A stretch of 27,740 nucleotides of DNA from a bacterium (GTDB lineage: Bacteria > Electryoneota > Electryoneia > Electryoneales > Electryoneaceae), in contig JANQEY010000253.1 in NCBI GenBank assembly GCA_028278125.1, positions 1 to 27,740 of the forward strand, in the 5' to 3' direction. The notes under the pieces are model-generated. The model had not been told where the DNA came from and searched no databases. It was given only the letters and a program-made list of their open reading frames with translations. Numbering within the stretch: position 1 is the stretch's first letter; every line of letters begins with the position of its first letter. This document shows, piece after piece, positions 1 to 8,608 of this stretch. The position numbers and the translations under genes were made by a program.

Positions 1-97
1 TTTTATCCGACTTTCGGCGGATGGCTCGCAAGCCGGGTTACTTATTGGTATATTACGACATTGGTAAATTTTGGATATTCCAGGAAGGTAAATTGTT

Positions 98-2752
98 ATG
101 TTTGTTAAAATATCAAAAGTACTAATATTAAAATCGTTGTTAATATACTGTCTTATTTCTGCGCTTGTTGTTCCTATGGCATCAGCTCACTTGCCTGATA
201 GAGATACGAGCGGAGAAGAAACTTTGATATATTCTGACACCAAGGATGAAGGAATTCCCGGTGATGACCTCGACTATGCCAACTCGTTTGGACGTGATTT
301 TATCGCTGATGCCCCATGGCGAGTGATGGATGGGGAAGAAATACCTTTTTTATTTATGATAGTCGATGCCGGATCATACCTGATCGGAACCTGGACTATT
401 CTGGACAAGATCAGGGTGTACGATGTGAATGACGGCGGATCGCTGGTGCGGAACATCGAGTTCGGTAACTGGCTGCTGGGTGAAACCATCGGCGATAATA
501 CCAGCGAGGAGGTTTTCTGGGCGTACGGCGCGAATATATCTACGGACGATTTTGTTGTAGTGAATAATTATATCCATGCCACTGTTGAATTTGACATCGA
601 CCTCGCCGTTGACCCTGATCCGAAACACCTGATGATCTATGTCGCTTCCGATCCATTACCCCGGTTTAACGACTGGTACTACGGCGATACACATTTCCAC
701 TCAATTTATTCACGGGCTACCCTTGATTTTGATCTTGAATCATTTACGGATGTCGAGTTTGGCGCTCCGCTGTTTGCAATTCGTTCGGCTCTGAAGTCTG
801 TAGGTCTCGACTGGGTGGCGATAACCGATCACTCCTGTTATCTCGACGAAGATTCTTACAACTGGGAATACACCGTCGAGGGTGAACCGACGGTTGTACT
901 TGGCAATACCAACTGGGATAAATGGACAAATATGTCTAACGAGATTATATCATTGAACAACGACGATCCGGAATTCAAGTTCATCCTTGGCGAAGAGGTT
1001 ACGATCGAGGGAAATAGTCTGCGAACTGTTGGCAATATAACTGCCGGGGGCAGTCTCCATCTTCTTACCTACCAGGATGAATACATCCCGGGCGAAAACA
1101 CCGGGACATATATCGCGGGGATTATCGAAGAGTTCCCAGCGTCAATAGATATTGAAGGTGTATTGAGCCAGGTGGAAATTGATGGTGGTTTTTCATATGC
1201 CGCCCATCCGAAATATGACCTCGGATTTTTTGTCCAGGGTACTGTCTGGACATGGGTGGACTATATAGAAGCGTTAGAATATGATAATTTCCGCGGGCTG
1301 CAGCTCTGGAACACTCACTCGAAAGGGTTACCGGCTGCCAATCAAAATAATCCCTTCCCGGAGTGGTTAAATAATCCGAATCCAGATCCATTTGAAGAGG
1401 TTGAAGCAGGAATTTCTGACTGGGATATTCTGTTGCAGATGGGGCTTGAAACGAATCCTGTCGAGGGAGATGAACCACCGCGCCAAGTTTATATCGAGGG
1501 TGGAAGTGATGCTCACGGTGATCTGAATTACATGGTTTCCCTGTCCGGTCTTGGCGAAACAGCGGTTGATAATGCCGCCGGCAAGGTCAGAACCTTGGCT
1601 TACTGCCCTGATGGTTTTTCAATCGACAATGTCAAAACTGCATTAAGGGAAGGTCAAAGTGTCGCAACTAACGGTCCGATCGCTGTGTTTGGAATTGACA
1701 TGGATGGTGATGATGATTTAATCAGCGATGTTGATATCATTGTGGGAGAGAAGGTAGAACTTGATATTGGTCAACTGGATAATCTCGACCTGGTAATTAA
1801 GTGGGAGACAACATCAGAATTTGGTGCCATTGATGAAATTAAATTGAAAGAAATCAGCCCTGGTGGAGTAGCTGAACTATTATCCAGCGAAGACCTTGAT
1901 TTCCAGGGAACGGATATTATTCCCCTGGGGCAGTTTTATGATAGCCCCTCGAATTATGTTTGCCTTCGTCTGGAAGCGTTCAGTAATCCGACAGGTGTTT
2001 TACAGGACGAATGCCGTTGTTATTCAAATCCGATCTGGATAAAGATTAACCCCGAGATTCCTGACCTGGAACTGGCTGTAGCTCCGATAAATCCTCCAGT
2101 AATAATTCCAGCTTTAGGTGGATCGTTTCAATATGATATTACTGTTACAAATAATAGTGGAGAACCTGTCCAGTTCGACGGCTGGACGGAACTTATTCTC
2201 CCCGATGGTTCCGAATATGGGCCATTGACGCTGGTTGAAAATGCGGTCATTGCCGGCAATTCAACTATCGATGTCAGCCCGATCCAGGAGGTGCCGTTTT
2301 TCGCGCCACCGGGCAATTATAGCTACCTGGTTAAAATCGGTAACTACCCGGAATTTGTTTATGTCGAGGATGAATTCGAATTTGAGAAACTGGATGGCGT
2401 AGCATTGAATGATCCTGTTGACGATTGGGATTTATATGGATGGGAAAATTCAACAAAAGACTATTATCCCGTGCAAGAGATTGCCTCGGGATTCAGCCTG
2501 GAAGAGATATACCCGAATCCGTTTAATCCATCAACGTCTATATCGGTCAACCTGCCAGAGTTTTCTCATTTGAAGGTGTCCGTGTTTAACACCCTGGGGC
2601 AAGAAATAGCGATCTTAACGAATGAAAATACTTCCGCCGGAATTCACAGCTACGACTTCGACGGGAGCGAATTTGCCAGTGGGATATATTTTGTACGTTC
2701 CCATGTTCCGGGTAAACTTGATGAGATCAGGAAAGTTGTTTTGATGAAATAA
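98..2752 (+). CDS. Secreted PHP-domain metallohydrolase (CehA/McbA-like) with T9SS sorting domain
   Basis: This 884-residue protein starts with a signal peptide (hydrophobic about residues 8-28, ending MASA). The start ATG has AGGAAGG nine bases upstream. A PHP-type metal-binding domain is visible: GDTHFHS near residue 197 (HxH), AITDHS near 241, GEEVT near 298, AAHP near 368 and GGSDAHGD near 467. These match the ordered His/Asp/Glu ligand motifs of the polymerase-and-histidinol-phosphatase superfamily, as in CehA/McbA-like hydrolases, so a metal-dependent phosphoester or related hydrolase is likely; the substrate is unknown. Residues about 657-784 form a beta-rich module shared with three other cargos here. 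The last 80 residues, from YPNPFNPS to KVVLMK, are a type A T9SS sorting domain, so the enzyme is probably exported across the outer membrane and then surface-anchored or released. Family assignment is good; the reaction is inference. Confidence 0.88.
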   Translation: MFVKISKVLILKSLLIYCLISALVVPMASAHLPDRDTSGEETLIYSDTKDEGIPGDDLDYANSFGRDFIADAPWRVMDGEEIPFLFMIVDAGSYLIGTWTILDKIRVYDVNDGGSLVRNIEFGNWLLGETIGDNTSEEVFWAYGANISTDDFVVVNNYIHATVEFDIDLAVDPDPKHLMIYVASDPLPRFNDWYYGDTHFHSIYSRATLDFDLESFTDVEFGAPLFAIRSALKSVGLDWVAITDHSCYLDEDSYNWEYTVEGEPTVVLGNTNWDKWTNMSNEIISLNNDDPEFKFILGEEVTIEGNSLRTVGNITAGGSLHLLTYQDEYIPGENTGTYIAGIIEEFPASIDIEGVLSQVEIDGGFSYAAHPKYDLGFFVQGTVWTWVDYIEALEYDNFRGLQLWNTHSKGLPAANQNNPFPEWLNNPNPDPFEEVEAGISDWDILLQMGLETNPVEGDEPPRQVYIEGGSDAHGDLNYMVSLSGLGETAVDNAAGKVRTLAYCPDGFSIDNVKTALREGQSVATNGPIAVFGIDMDGDDDLISDVDIIVGEKVELDIGQLDNLDLVIKWETTSEFGAIDEIKLKEISPGGVAELLSSEDLDFQGTDIIPLGQFYDSPSNYVCLRLEAFSNPTGVLQDECRCYSNPIWIKINPEIPDLELAVAPINPPVIIPALGGSFQYDITVTNNSGEPVQFDGWTELILPDGSEYGPLTLVENAVIAGNSTIDVSPIQEVPFFAPPGNYSYLVKIGNYPEFVYVEDEFEFEKLDGVALNDPVDDWDLYGWENSTKDYYPVQEIASGFSLEEIYPNPFNPSTSISVNLPEFSHLKVSVFNTLGQEIAILTNENTSAGIHSYDFDGSEFASGIYFVRSHVPGKLDEIRKVVLMK

Positions 2753-2794
2753 TCATTTATTACGATTTATGAGGGTTTTTATCTAAAGCATTTA

Positions 2795-2828
2795 AAAACA
2801 AACGACACTGGATTCCAGCTTTCGCTGG
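2795..2828. repeat. Dispersed hairpin element, copy A
   Basis: A 20-base leader, AAAACAAACGACACTGGATT, is followed by the hairpin CCAGC-TTTC-GCTGG. The same leader with one mismatch recurs in inverted orientation at 14003-14022, also followed by a hairpin but with different stem bases. It lies between two cargo genes. No T-run follows, so it is not a typical intrinsic terminator. Confidence 0.5.
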
Positions 2829-3013
2829 CATAACACCTTTTGCTAGTTAGTTTACTACAGCCAGGATGGAGAATCAATCAGGGTTTCTTTTTACCCGAAA
2901 CATAGTTTTTCTACAAAGAAAATCAGAATTAATCTCAGATTAACTCCATAAATCCCTCCATTACATATATATTGAAAGAAACAATGAATTTTCCTGTTCA
3001 AAGGGAGGATAGG

Positions 3014-5035
3014 ATGAAGAAGTTATTCTCTGTGGTTTACAGTATTCTATTTGTTTTTCTCCTGGTTACTGTGGCATCACCTGAGATAGTCGTGGAGGAA
3101 TTTTTCGAATGGCCTGATCAGCTTGACCAGGGTGGAGCAGTTGGGATAGATGCAGTTGAATATAACGGTGAGCCACTTATTCTTGTCGCAGCGGAAAGTA
3201 ACGGTGTTGTGTTGATCGGGGAAGGCGAAGAGGGTGATGTAGTTCTGTTGGACAGCTGGGCTGATCCTGACTGGAGCGACTCATACGGTGTAGATGCTTT
3301 TCTGATCGGTGAAGATTTAGTAGTCTTTTTCGCTGATGGCGATAATGGTTTAAACGTCGTCAGTGTTAATGACGAGATGGGGCTCGATTTCGTTACAAAC
3401 TGGCCGCATCCCGATGATTGGGCAGAAGCGTATGCGGGACGTGTTTCGGTAATCGAATATCATGAAGAGCTTTATGTTTTTATGACAGAGGAGGCGGTTG
3501 GTACCGCAATGCTCATGGTGGACGACCTTGATGATATTAATCTATACGGTCACTGGATGGATCACCTTGGTGGAAACGCGGCCTATGATGTAACAGCAAT
3601 TGAACACAATGAAGAGCTCTATATTTTTGTTGCGGACGAGGAAATAGGTCTTATTGCTCTTACCCTGAACGATGAACAGAATCTGGTAGAATTGGATCGT
3701 TGGACTGACTGGGAAGATGGTTGTTATGGTGTGGCGGCGATGGTATTCCAGGACGAACTACTGATAGCGTTATCAGTCGACATGGGCGCGAAATTATTTT
3801 CACTCGACGGAAACGATGAATTTGTGATGGAGGGTGAATGGTGGCCGGATAATGAACAGAGCGAACCGATGTTCCTCGATATGGTTGAGTTCGAGGACAA
3901 TTTTTATGTTTTCCTGTGCAATGGCTGGTACGGGCTGGAAGTTTTGTCAGATGATGATGAGGGTGAACTGGTTGTTGTAGATCACTGGGAACCAGAGAAT
4001 CCCGGTGAACTGATCGATGTTGCGTACCTTCGATATGAAGAGGTTTTTTACTTGGCAGTAACCAATCTTGAAGAGGGTGTCTGGATTCTCGCCCTGCCGG
4101 ATTTGTCTTACCTGCCGCAGATAGAGGTTAGTACTGAATCCCTGCAGTTCGGTGAAGTATATGTCAGTGACCATGTGACCCAGACTTTTATGGTTCGCAA
4201 CCTGGGGGATGCTGCGCTGATTATATCAGCTGTATCCCTTGATCATCTGGATTTCAGTGTTGATTTTGAGCCCGAGGTAATAATCGCTCCCGGTGATTCG
4301 TTGGAATTCTGGGCAGATTTTGCACCAAGTGATGTTGGTGAAATAACTACAACGTTGACATTATATAATAACGACCAGGAAAATGACGAATACATGATTG
4401 ATCTAAGCGGAACCGGTGTACAGGCATTAGGTGTTAGTTCAGATTCCCTCAACTTTGGGATGGTTGAAATAGGTCAATCTGCCGAATTAATACTGACGAT
4501 ACTGAATAATGGTGGAAGCGAATTGAATATTTTTGACATCGCGTCATCGGATGAAGTATTTGAACCGGATTACCAGGGACAGAATTTACAAATAGAACCT
4601 GCCGGTTTTTATGAGTTGTCAGTAACTTTTTCACCAACAGAAGAAGGCGATATTCCTGGGACACTCACTATAGGTTCAGACTTGCCAGAAGGTACAGAGA
4701 CTACGGTACATATGTCTGGGACAGGTTGGTTTGATGGTGTAGAAAGCCAGACAGATAAAGCATTACCTGATAGATTTGAACTTGCTGGCATCTACCCCAA
4801 TCCATTCAACAACCTGGCAAATGTAGTGGTGGGACTACCGGTTGCTTCTCATCTTAAGGTCAGTGTGTATAATATCCTGGGTGAACAGGTGGCTGTGATT
4901 TCTGAAGGGGCGTATAACGCCGGGTATCAATCATTTAATTTTGACGGATCAGGATTGTCCAGTGGAATATATTTTGTCAGGGCAGAAGCCACGGGAAAAT
5001 TGAACGAAATCAGGAAAATTGTCCTGATGAAATAA
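3014..5035 (+). CDS. Secreted seven-repeat propeller protein with two ASH/choice-of-anchor-D domains and T9SS sorting domain
   Basis: I place the start at the ATG at 3014 (MKKLF), which has GGGAGGAT four bases upstream and begins a normal signal peptide. A longer reading from a TTG at 2972 lacks these. Residues about 39-367 hold seven imperfect repeats of about 48 residues (pattern YGVDA...ELYVFVAD...GL.VLSLD...W), consistent with a seven-bladed beta-propeller. Two Ig-like ASH/choice-of-anchor-D domains follow (about 369-470 and 470-570), marked by SLQFGEVYV...NLGDAAL and SLNFGMVEIG...NNGGSEL and each closing with SGTG. The sorting domain starts YPNPFNN near residue 593 and ends KIVLMK. The protein is strongly acidic. 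It is probably a surface binding or structural protein; no catalytic motif is visible. A hairpin terminator follows at 5079. Confidence 0.85.
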   Translation: MKKLFSVVYSILFVFLLVTVASPEIVVEEFFEWPDQLDQGGAVGIDAVEYNGEPLILVAAESNGVVLIGEGEEGDVVLLDSWADPDWSDSYGVDAFLIGEDLVVFFADGDNGLNVVSVNDEMGLDFVTNWPHPDDWAEAYAGRVSVIEYHEELYVFMTEEAVGTAMLMVDDLDDINLYGHWMDHLGGNAAYDVTAIEHNEELYIFVADEEIGLIALTLNDEQNLVELDRWTDWEDGCYGVAAMVFQDELLIALSVDMGAKLFSLDGNDEFVMEGEWWPDNEQSEPMFLDMVEFEDNFYVFLCNGWYGLEVLSDDDEGELVVVDHWEPENPGELIDVAYLRYEEVFYLAVTNLEEGVWILALPDLSYLPQIEVSTESLQFGEVYVSDHVTQTFMVRNLGDAALIISAVSLDHLDFSVDFEPEVIIAPGDSLEFWADFAPSDVGEITTTLTLYNNDQENDEYMIDLSGTGVQALGVSSDSLNFGMVEIGQSAELILTILNNGGSELNIFDIASSDEVFEPDYQGQNLQIEPAGFYELSVTFSPTEEGDIPGTLTIGSDLPEGTETTVHMSGTGWFDGVESQTDKALPDRFELAGIYPNPFNNLANVVVGLPVASHLKVSVYNILGEQVAVISEGAYNAGYQSFNFDGSGLSSGIYFVRAEATGKLNEIRKIVLMK

Positions 5036-5414
5036 ATGTTCATATATTTTTGATACCTGTTTTGGTCGATTATTATATAAACCACATCGAATTGATGTGG
5101 TTTTTCTGTTGACAAATCCGCTCTCGGAGCGTTAAAGTTTCTGAGAATTGTTACGATACTACTTTGTTTAAATACAACCTCTTTTTATACTCAATGTTAA
5201 ATAAATCACAAACAATATTTGAGATAGTTACTGCTACCGGTTGAGCAGGCTATCGCAGGTACACTCCAACGGTTCCAGCCTGTAGTTTCTCTGACCACTG
5301 ATCTTCTTGAAATCACCAGTTTTTTCGTTCAACAACTGATGGTTTTGCATATTTAGTGTCTAATAAATCAAACAGATACTGTTCTTTCAGTTTAACTCAC
5401 GGGAGGGGAGAAAA
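5036..5414 (+). other. Intergenic leader upstream of the LVIVD-repeat gene
   Basis: This 379-bp gap begins with a terminator (5079-5105). TTGACA at 5109-5114 could be a -35 box, but no good -10 follows at the usual spacing (TAAAGT is the best candidate, with an 18-base spacer). Further along, CAGGCT (5246-5251) can pair with AGCCTG (5277-5282). The 10-mer ACGGTTCCAG (5269-5278) recurs upstream of the gene at 23439. GGGAGGGG just before 5415 is the ribosome binding site. I see no reading frame worth calling. Confidence 0.4.
5079..5105 (+). terminator. Intrinsic terminator after the ASH-domain cargo
   Basis: A perfect 10-bp stem, AAACCACATC / GATGTGGTTT with loop GAATT, runs straight into a T-tract. 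It lies 43 bases past the stop codon of the preceding gene and separates it from the LVIVD gene. Confidence 0.88.
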
Positions 5415-7559
5415 ATGAAGGCACGGAGATACCTGGTTTTGTTTTGCTTGATGATTTGTATATCCACATCTACAGTAGTCGAAGCACAGGAATTAGAGGG
5501 AAAATTGTATTGTTGGGGTAAAGCCAGAGATGTTGTTGTGGTTGACAACTATGCTTATGTGATTGATGGCGCGGGAGGAATATGGGCTGTAGATGTTGCA
5601 GATCCGGAAAATCCGTCTGCAGATAATTACGTTGATACTCCCAGTTATTCCTTGAGTCTGGATGTTACTGGAAATTATATAGCTATCGCTGACTGGAATG
5701 GCGGTACAAGAATTTTTGACATTTCAGTTCCTGATGAGTTTTATGAAACTGGAGCATATGAAAATTCCTACGGGTATTATCATGAAGTAAAAAACTATGA
5801 ATCAAAGGCAATTACATTGGGATGGTTTCATTGGTATTACGGAATTAGTTCGGTCGATTTCTCACAACCTGAAGATCCTGATATAGGTGGAATAATCCCC
5901 ACCGAAACTAGGTGCGAAAGAGCTGATATCTCGGGTAATTTAATGTGTATTACCGGGGGTGAAGATGGTTTTCTACTGTACGATCCGGAAAATATGATGT
6001 TTCTTGGTGAGGGAGATACTGATGGCTTTGCAACGGCAGTATCCATATCAGGAAATTACATCTACATAGCTGACCACGAGAGCGGAATCAATATTATTGA
6101 TGCCTCTGTTTATGAAGCACCAGATAATATTGGCTTTTATCCTTGTAATGTAAACGATCTAATAGTATCGGATAACATGGCTTATTGTGTTACCGGCGAT
6201 CTTGAGATTGTTGATGTTTCCAGTCCGGAATCACCGGTAATTGAGGCAAACTGCCCCACACCTGGTTTCGCGAATGGTATCCAGATATCAAATGGTTTTG
6301 CTTATGTTGCTGATTCATATAATGGTTTATGTGTAGTAAATCTTTCCGGTGACACACCTTCTGTTGCTGGGTCATATGATCCAGCCGGATACGCTAATGA
6401 TATAAGATTTGATGATGATTATTCATTCATTATTGGGGAGGGATTCTCGACAATAAACTGCTCAGATCGGGACTATCCAGTATTTGAAGGTTCTTTACCT
6501 TTAACCGGTAAAAGTATTGATATTACAGAAAATTATGCTTTTGTAACAGTTGATACAGTCGGCCTAGTTTCAGTCGATATCTCCGATCCCCCAGAACCTG
6601 TTGAAGTCGGGAGCGTGGCAACGGAAGAAATACCCCTGGATGTTGATGTTATTTACAACACAGCTTATGTAGTTGCCACTGATACATCCGCTCAATTGTC
6701 TACTTTTTACATTATAAATGTCTTGAATCCTGCAACAATGTCGATAACAGGCTCTCTTTCATTTGGTCATGATATTTATAATGTAGATGTTCAGGGTGAC
6801 TATGCGTATGTCGCAGCAGGTTCTGAAGGTATACTGGTTATAGATATCTCAAATCCTGAACAACCTGATCATATTCTTAATATTCCTGCCGGCGGTGCCA
6901 AGAATATTACTGTCAGGGGAGATTTTGCCTATATCTGCAGGGGTGGACCAGGAATACGAATAACAGACATTTCTGATCTGGAAAATCCGGAAACCGTATT
7001 TTCAGACAACACACCCGGCAATGCTATCAGTATATCAGTTGTTGATACCTATGCTTATGTATCCGATGGAACGGCAGGGCTCATAATCTATGACATCGCG
7101 AATCCTGATTCTATCAGGGAAATTTCCACATATGATCATGAGATAAATAGTGTTATTTCAAATATCGCCATTGGGGGAGATATTGCCTATGTCGCCAGTG
7201 GATGTGAGTTTATGATCCTGAACTGTGAAAATATTGTCGGTGTAGAAGAAACTAAAACAACAATATTACCTCAAGATTTCAGGATTGAATCAGTGTATCC
7301 GAATCCTTTTAATCCTTCAACAAATATTACTGTCGCCTTACCGTATCCGTCAAAATTGTCAGTATCAGTATTTAATACATTGGGTCAAAAGGTAGCTGAA
7401 CTGGCAAATGGACATTTTGAAGGTGGGTACCAGGAATTCACTTTAGACGGATCGAACTTGTCCAGCGGAGTATATTTTGTCCAGGCATCATTAGATCCTG
7501 TTAGCGGTGCTGATGCAGTAACTAACAGTATTGTCGGGAAAGTCGTTTTGATGAAATAA
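5415..7559 (+). CDS. Secreted LVIVD-repeat protein with T9SS sorting domain
   Basis: The start ATG follows GGGAGGGG by six bases, and the N-terminus is a signal peptide ending near VVEAQ. Residues about 36-612 consist of about fourteen 40-residue repeats with the LVIVD pattern (NDI.VSGNYAYVAD...GL.IVDISNPE.P..), which is typical of LVIVD-repeat surface proteins predicted to fold as beta-propellers. Fourteen units would suit two seven-bladed propellers in tandem. The sorting domain begins YPNPFNPS near residue 628 and ends GKVVLMK. Its last loop is longer than in the other cargos: residues around DPVSGADAVTNS replace the usual short PGK turn. No catalytic motif is visible. A role in surface binding or scaffolding is inferred. 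The gene has its own downstream terminator and appears monocistronic. Confidence 0.87.
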   Translation: MKARRYLVLFCLMICISTSTVVEAQELEGKLYCWGKARDVVVVDNYAYVIDGAGGIWAVDVADPENPSADNYVDTPSYSLSLDVTGNYIAIADWNGGTRIFDISVPDEFYETGAYENSYGYYHEVKNYESKAITLGWFHWYYGISSVDFSQPEDPDIGGIIPTETRCERADISGNLMCITGGEDGFLLYDPENMMFLGEGDTDGFATAVSISGNYIYIADHESGINIIDASVYEAPDNIGFYPCNVNDLIVSDNMAYCVTGDLEIVDVSSPESPVIEANCPTPGFANGIQISNGFAYVADSYNGLCVVNLSGDTPSVAGSYDPAGYANDIRFDDDYSFIIGEGFSTINCSDRDYPVFEGSLPLTGKSIDITENYAFVTVDTVGLVSVDISDPPEPVEVGSVATEEIPLDVDVIYNTAYVVATDTSAQLSTFYIINVLNPATMSITGSLSFGHDIYNVDVQGDYAYVAAGSEGILVIDISNPEQPDHILNIPAGGAKNITVRGDFAYICRGGPGIRITDISDLENPETVFSDNTPGNAISISVVDTYAYVSDGTAGLIIYDIANPDSIREISTYDHEINSVISNIAIGGDIAYVASGCEFMILNCENIVGVEETKTTILPQDFRIESVYPNPFNPSTNITVALPYPSKLSVSVFNTLGQKVAELANGHFEGGYQEFTLDGSNLSSGVYFVQASLDPVSGADAVTNSIVGKVVLMK

Positions 7560-7594
7560 TGTTCATAATAATCTAAATAACAAATACTAATATT

Positions 7595-7629
7595 ATCCTG
7601 CCTGTGTCTCCGGGCAGGATTTATCTTTT
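7595..7629 (+). terminator. Intrinsic terminator after the LVIVD cargo
   Basis: The 8-bp stem ATCCTGCC / GGCAGGAT (7595-7602 with 7613-7620) is followed by a T-rich tract with two interruptions (TTATCTTTT). It lies 35 bases after the stop codon. Confidence 0.75.
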
Positions 7630-7662
7630 ATAATTGTAAATGACTCTTGGAGTATTACTATA

Positions 7663-7676
7663 CCCCCTTAAGGGGG
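7663..7676. promoter_or_regulatory. Perfect palindrome upstream of the TrmB-family gene, possible operator
   Basis: CCCCCTTAAGGGGG is a perfect 14-bp palindrome, extended by TA on the left and GTA on the right with one extra G. It lies just upstream of a plausible -35 box (7686) and 65 bp before the regulator start. A role as operator for the regulator itself is inference. A short G/C-rich palindrome can also be a repeat remnant. Confidence 0.4.
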
Positions 7677-7685
7677 GTAAACGAG

Positions 7686-7714
7686 TTGATTTTTGGGATA
7701 TTTGGTGTTATCTT
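7686..7714 (+). promoter_or_regulatory. Predicted sigma-70-like promoter of the TrmB-cargo operon
   Basis: TTGATT (7686-7691) and TATCTT (7709-7714) are separated by exactly 17 bases, followed by a 27-base leader with AGGGG ahead of the ATG at 7742. The match to the general bacterial consensus is fair. Some FCB bacteria use a different -33/-7 consensus, so confidence is limited. Confidence 0.42.
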
Positions 7715-7741
7715 GTCTGACTATGTAGGGGAACAGTTAAT

Positions 7742-8569
7742 ATGTCACCTGTAGAATCAGTTGAAGAACTTGTTAATCTTGGATTTTCTGAACGTGAGGC
7801 TAAGCTTTACCTGGCTTTACTGGAGAAGGATGAAACGTCCGCCAGCGCGCTACATCGAGCTACAGGTTTACCTCAATCCAAGGCGTACACAATCTTGGGC
7901 ACTATGGTCGCTAAAGGTTTCTGCAGCGAACGGAAGTCCGGTAACAAAAGATATTTTAGAGCGATACGTCCATCAGTTCTGCTTGATTCCCTGAACACAA
8001 CCTGGGAGCAGGATTTCGTCTCCCGAAAATCCACTGCTGAACAAACCCTGTCCAGACTGGATAAGACATATAAAAATCACAACAATAATTCTCGTGATTT
8101 TGTTGAGATGATACTCAACCGTAGCCATATCCACCGTCGCTACCTCGAGTTGGTGCGTAATTCGAAAGAGGAGATTATGGTTTTTAACCGTCCTCCTTTT
8201 GCCGCATCGACGGAAAAAATGCGGCAGGAGCAATACAGGGAGCAGGACAGGGCATTTGAAAGAGGAGTCTTGATTCGTTCAATACACCAGGTTACCAGCA
8301 GGAAACAATTGGAGAAGGATTATCTCGAAAATAACCCTGTGCTTCATAAAAACGACAAGATGAAGTGGATCGAGGAACTTCCCATGAAACTGTTCATCTT
8401 CGATCACAAGCTTGTGATGATGGCGATGCCGACAACCATGCTGGAAACCAGTGTAGATTTTACGATGGTCATCATCGACGATCCCGGCTACTCAAAATTC
8501 TGCAGTCGATCATTTGAAACATACTGGGAACAGGCAAACGATTTTCCGAATCAAAAGAAAAAGAGATAA
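7742..8569 (+). CDS. TrmB-family transcriptional regulator
   Basis: This 275-residue cytoplasmic protein has an N-terminal winged helix (residues about 5-75) with the TrmB signature: LGFSEREAKLYLALL, then the recognition-helix region ATGLPQSKAYTILGTMVAKGF, then a wing ending KRYFRAIRP. Residues about 80-105 are a charged helical linker. The C-terminal half (about 108-265; RSHIHRRYLELVRNSKEEIMVF ... KLFIFDHKLVMMAMP) resembles the phospholipase D-like effector region of TrmB proteins, known for sugar-responsive control in archaea and some bacteria. The gene is preceded by a palindrome and a predicted promoter. It ends only 39 bp before a secreted cargo gene, with no terminator between them, so the two are probably co-transcribed. 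It may control that cargo and itself; the ligand is unknown. Confidence 0.87.
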   Translation: MSPVESVEELVNLGFSEREAKLYLALLEKDETSASALHRATGLPQSKAYTILGTMVAKGFCSERKSGNKRYFRAIRPSVLLDSLNTTWEQDFVSRKSTAEQTLSRLDKTYKNHNNNSRDFVEMILNRSHIHRRYLELVRNSKEEIMVFNRPPFAASTEKMRQEQYREQDRAFERGVLIRSIHQVTSRKQLEKDYLENNPVLHKNDKMKWIEELPMKLFIFDHKLVMMAMPTTMLETSVDFTMVIIDDPGYSKFCSRSFETYWEQANDFPNQKKKR

Positions 8570-8608
8570 GATTATAGAAACGTGCTAACAAACCAAGTGA
8601 GGAAAAAC

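Noticed and set aside
1..97. Possible end of an upstream gene or terminator (small inverted repeats ATCCG/CGGAT and GGCT/AGCC)
   Set aside because: The stems are short, no T-run follows, and no frame with coding character can be read in so few bases.
1122..1478. A 118-codon minus-strand open frame inside the PHP gene
   Set aside because: It is antisense to conserved catalytic-domain sequence and has no supporting signal.
2972..3013. Upstream TTG start for the ASH-domain cargo
   Set aside because: It would put 14 polar residues before the signal peptide, and the good Shine-Dalgarno sequence lies just ahead of the ATG at 3014.
8582..8608. Upstream GTG start for the DNRLRE-like cargo
   Set aside because: The ATG at 8609 has GTGAGGA at proper spacing and begins a normal signal peptide.
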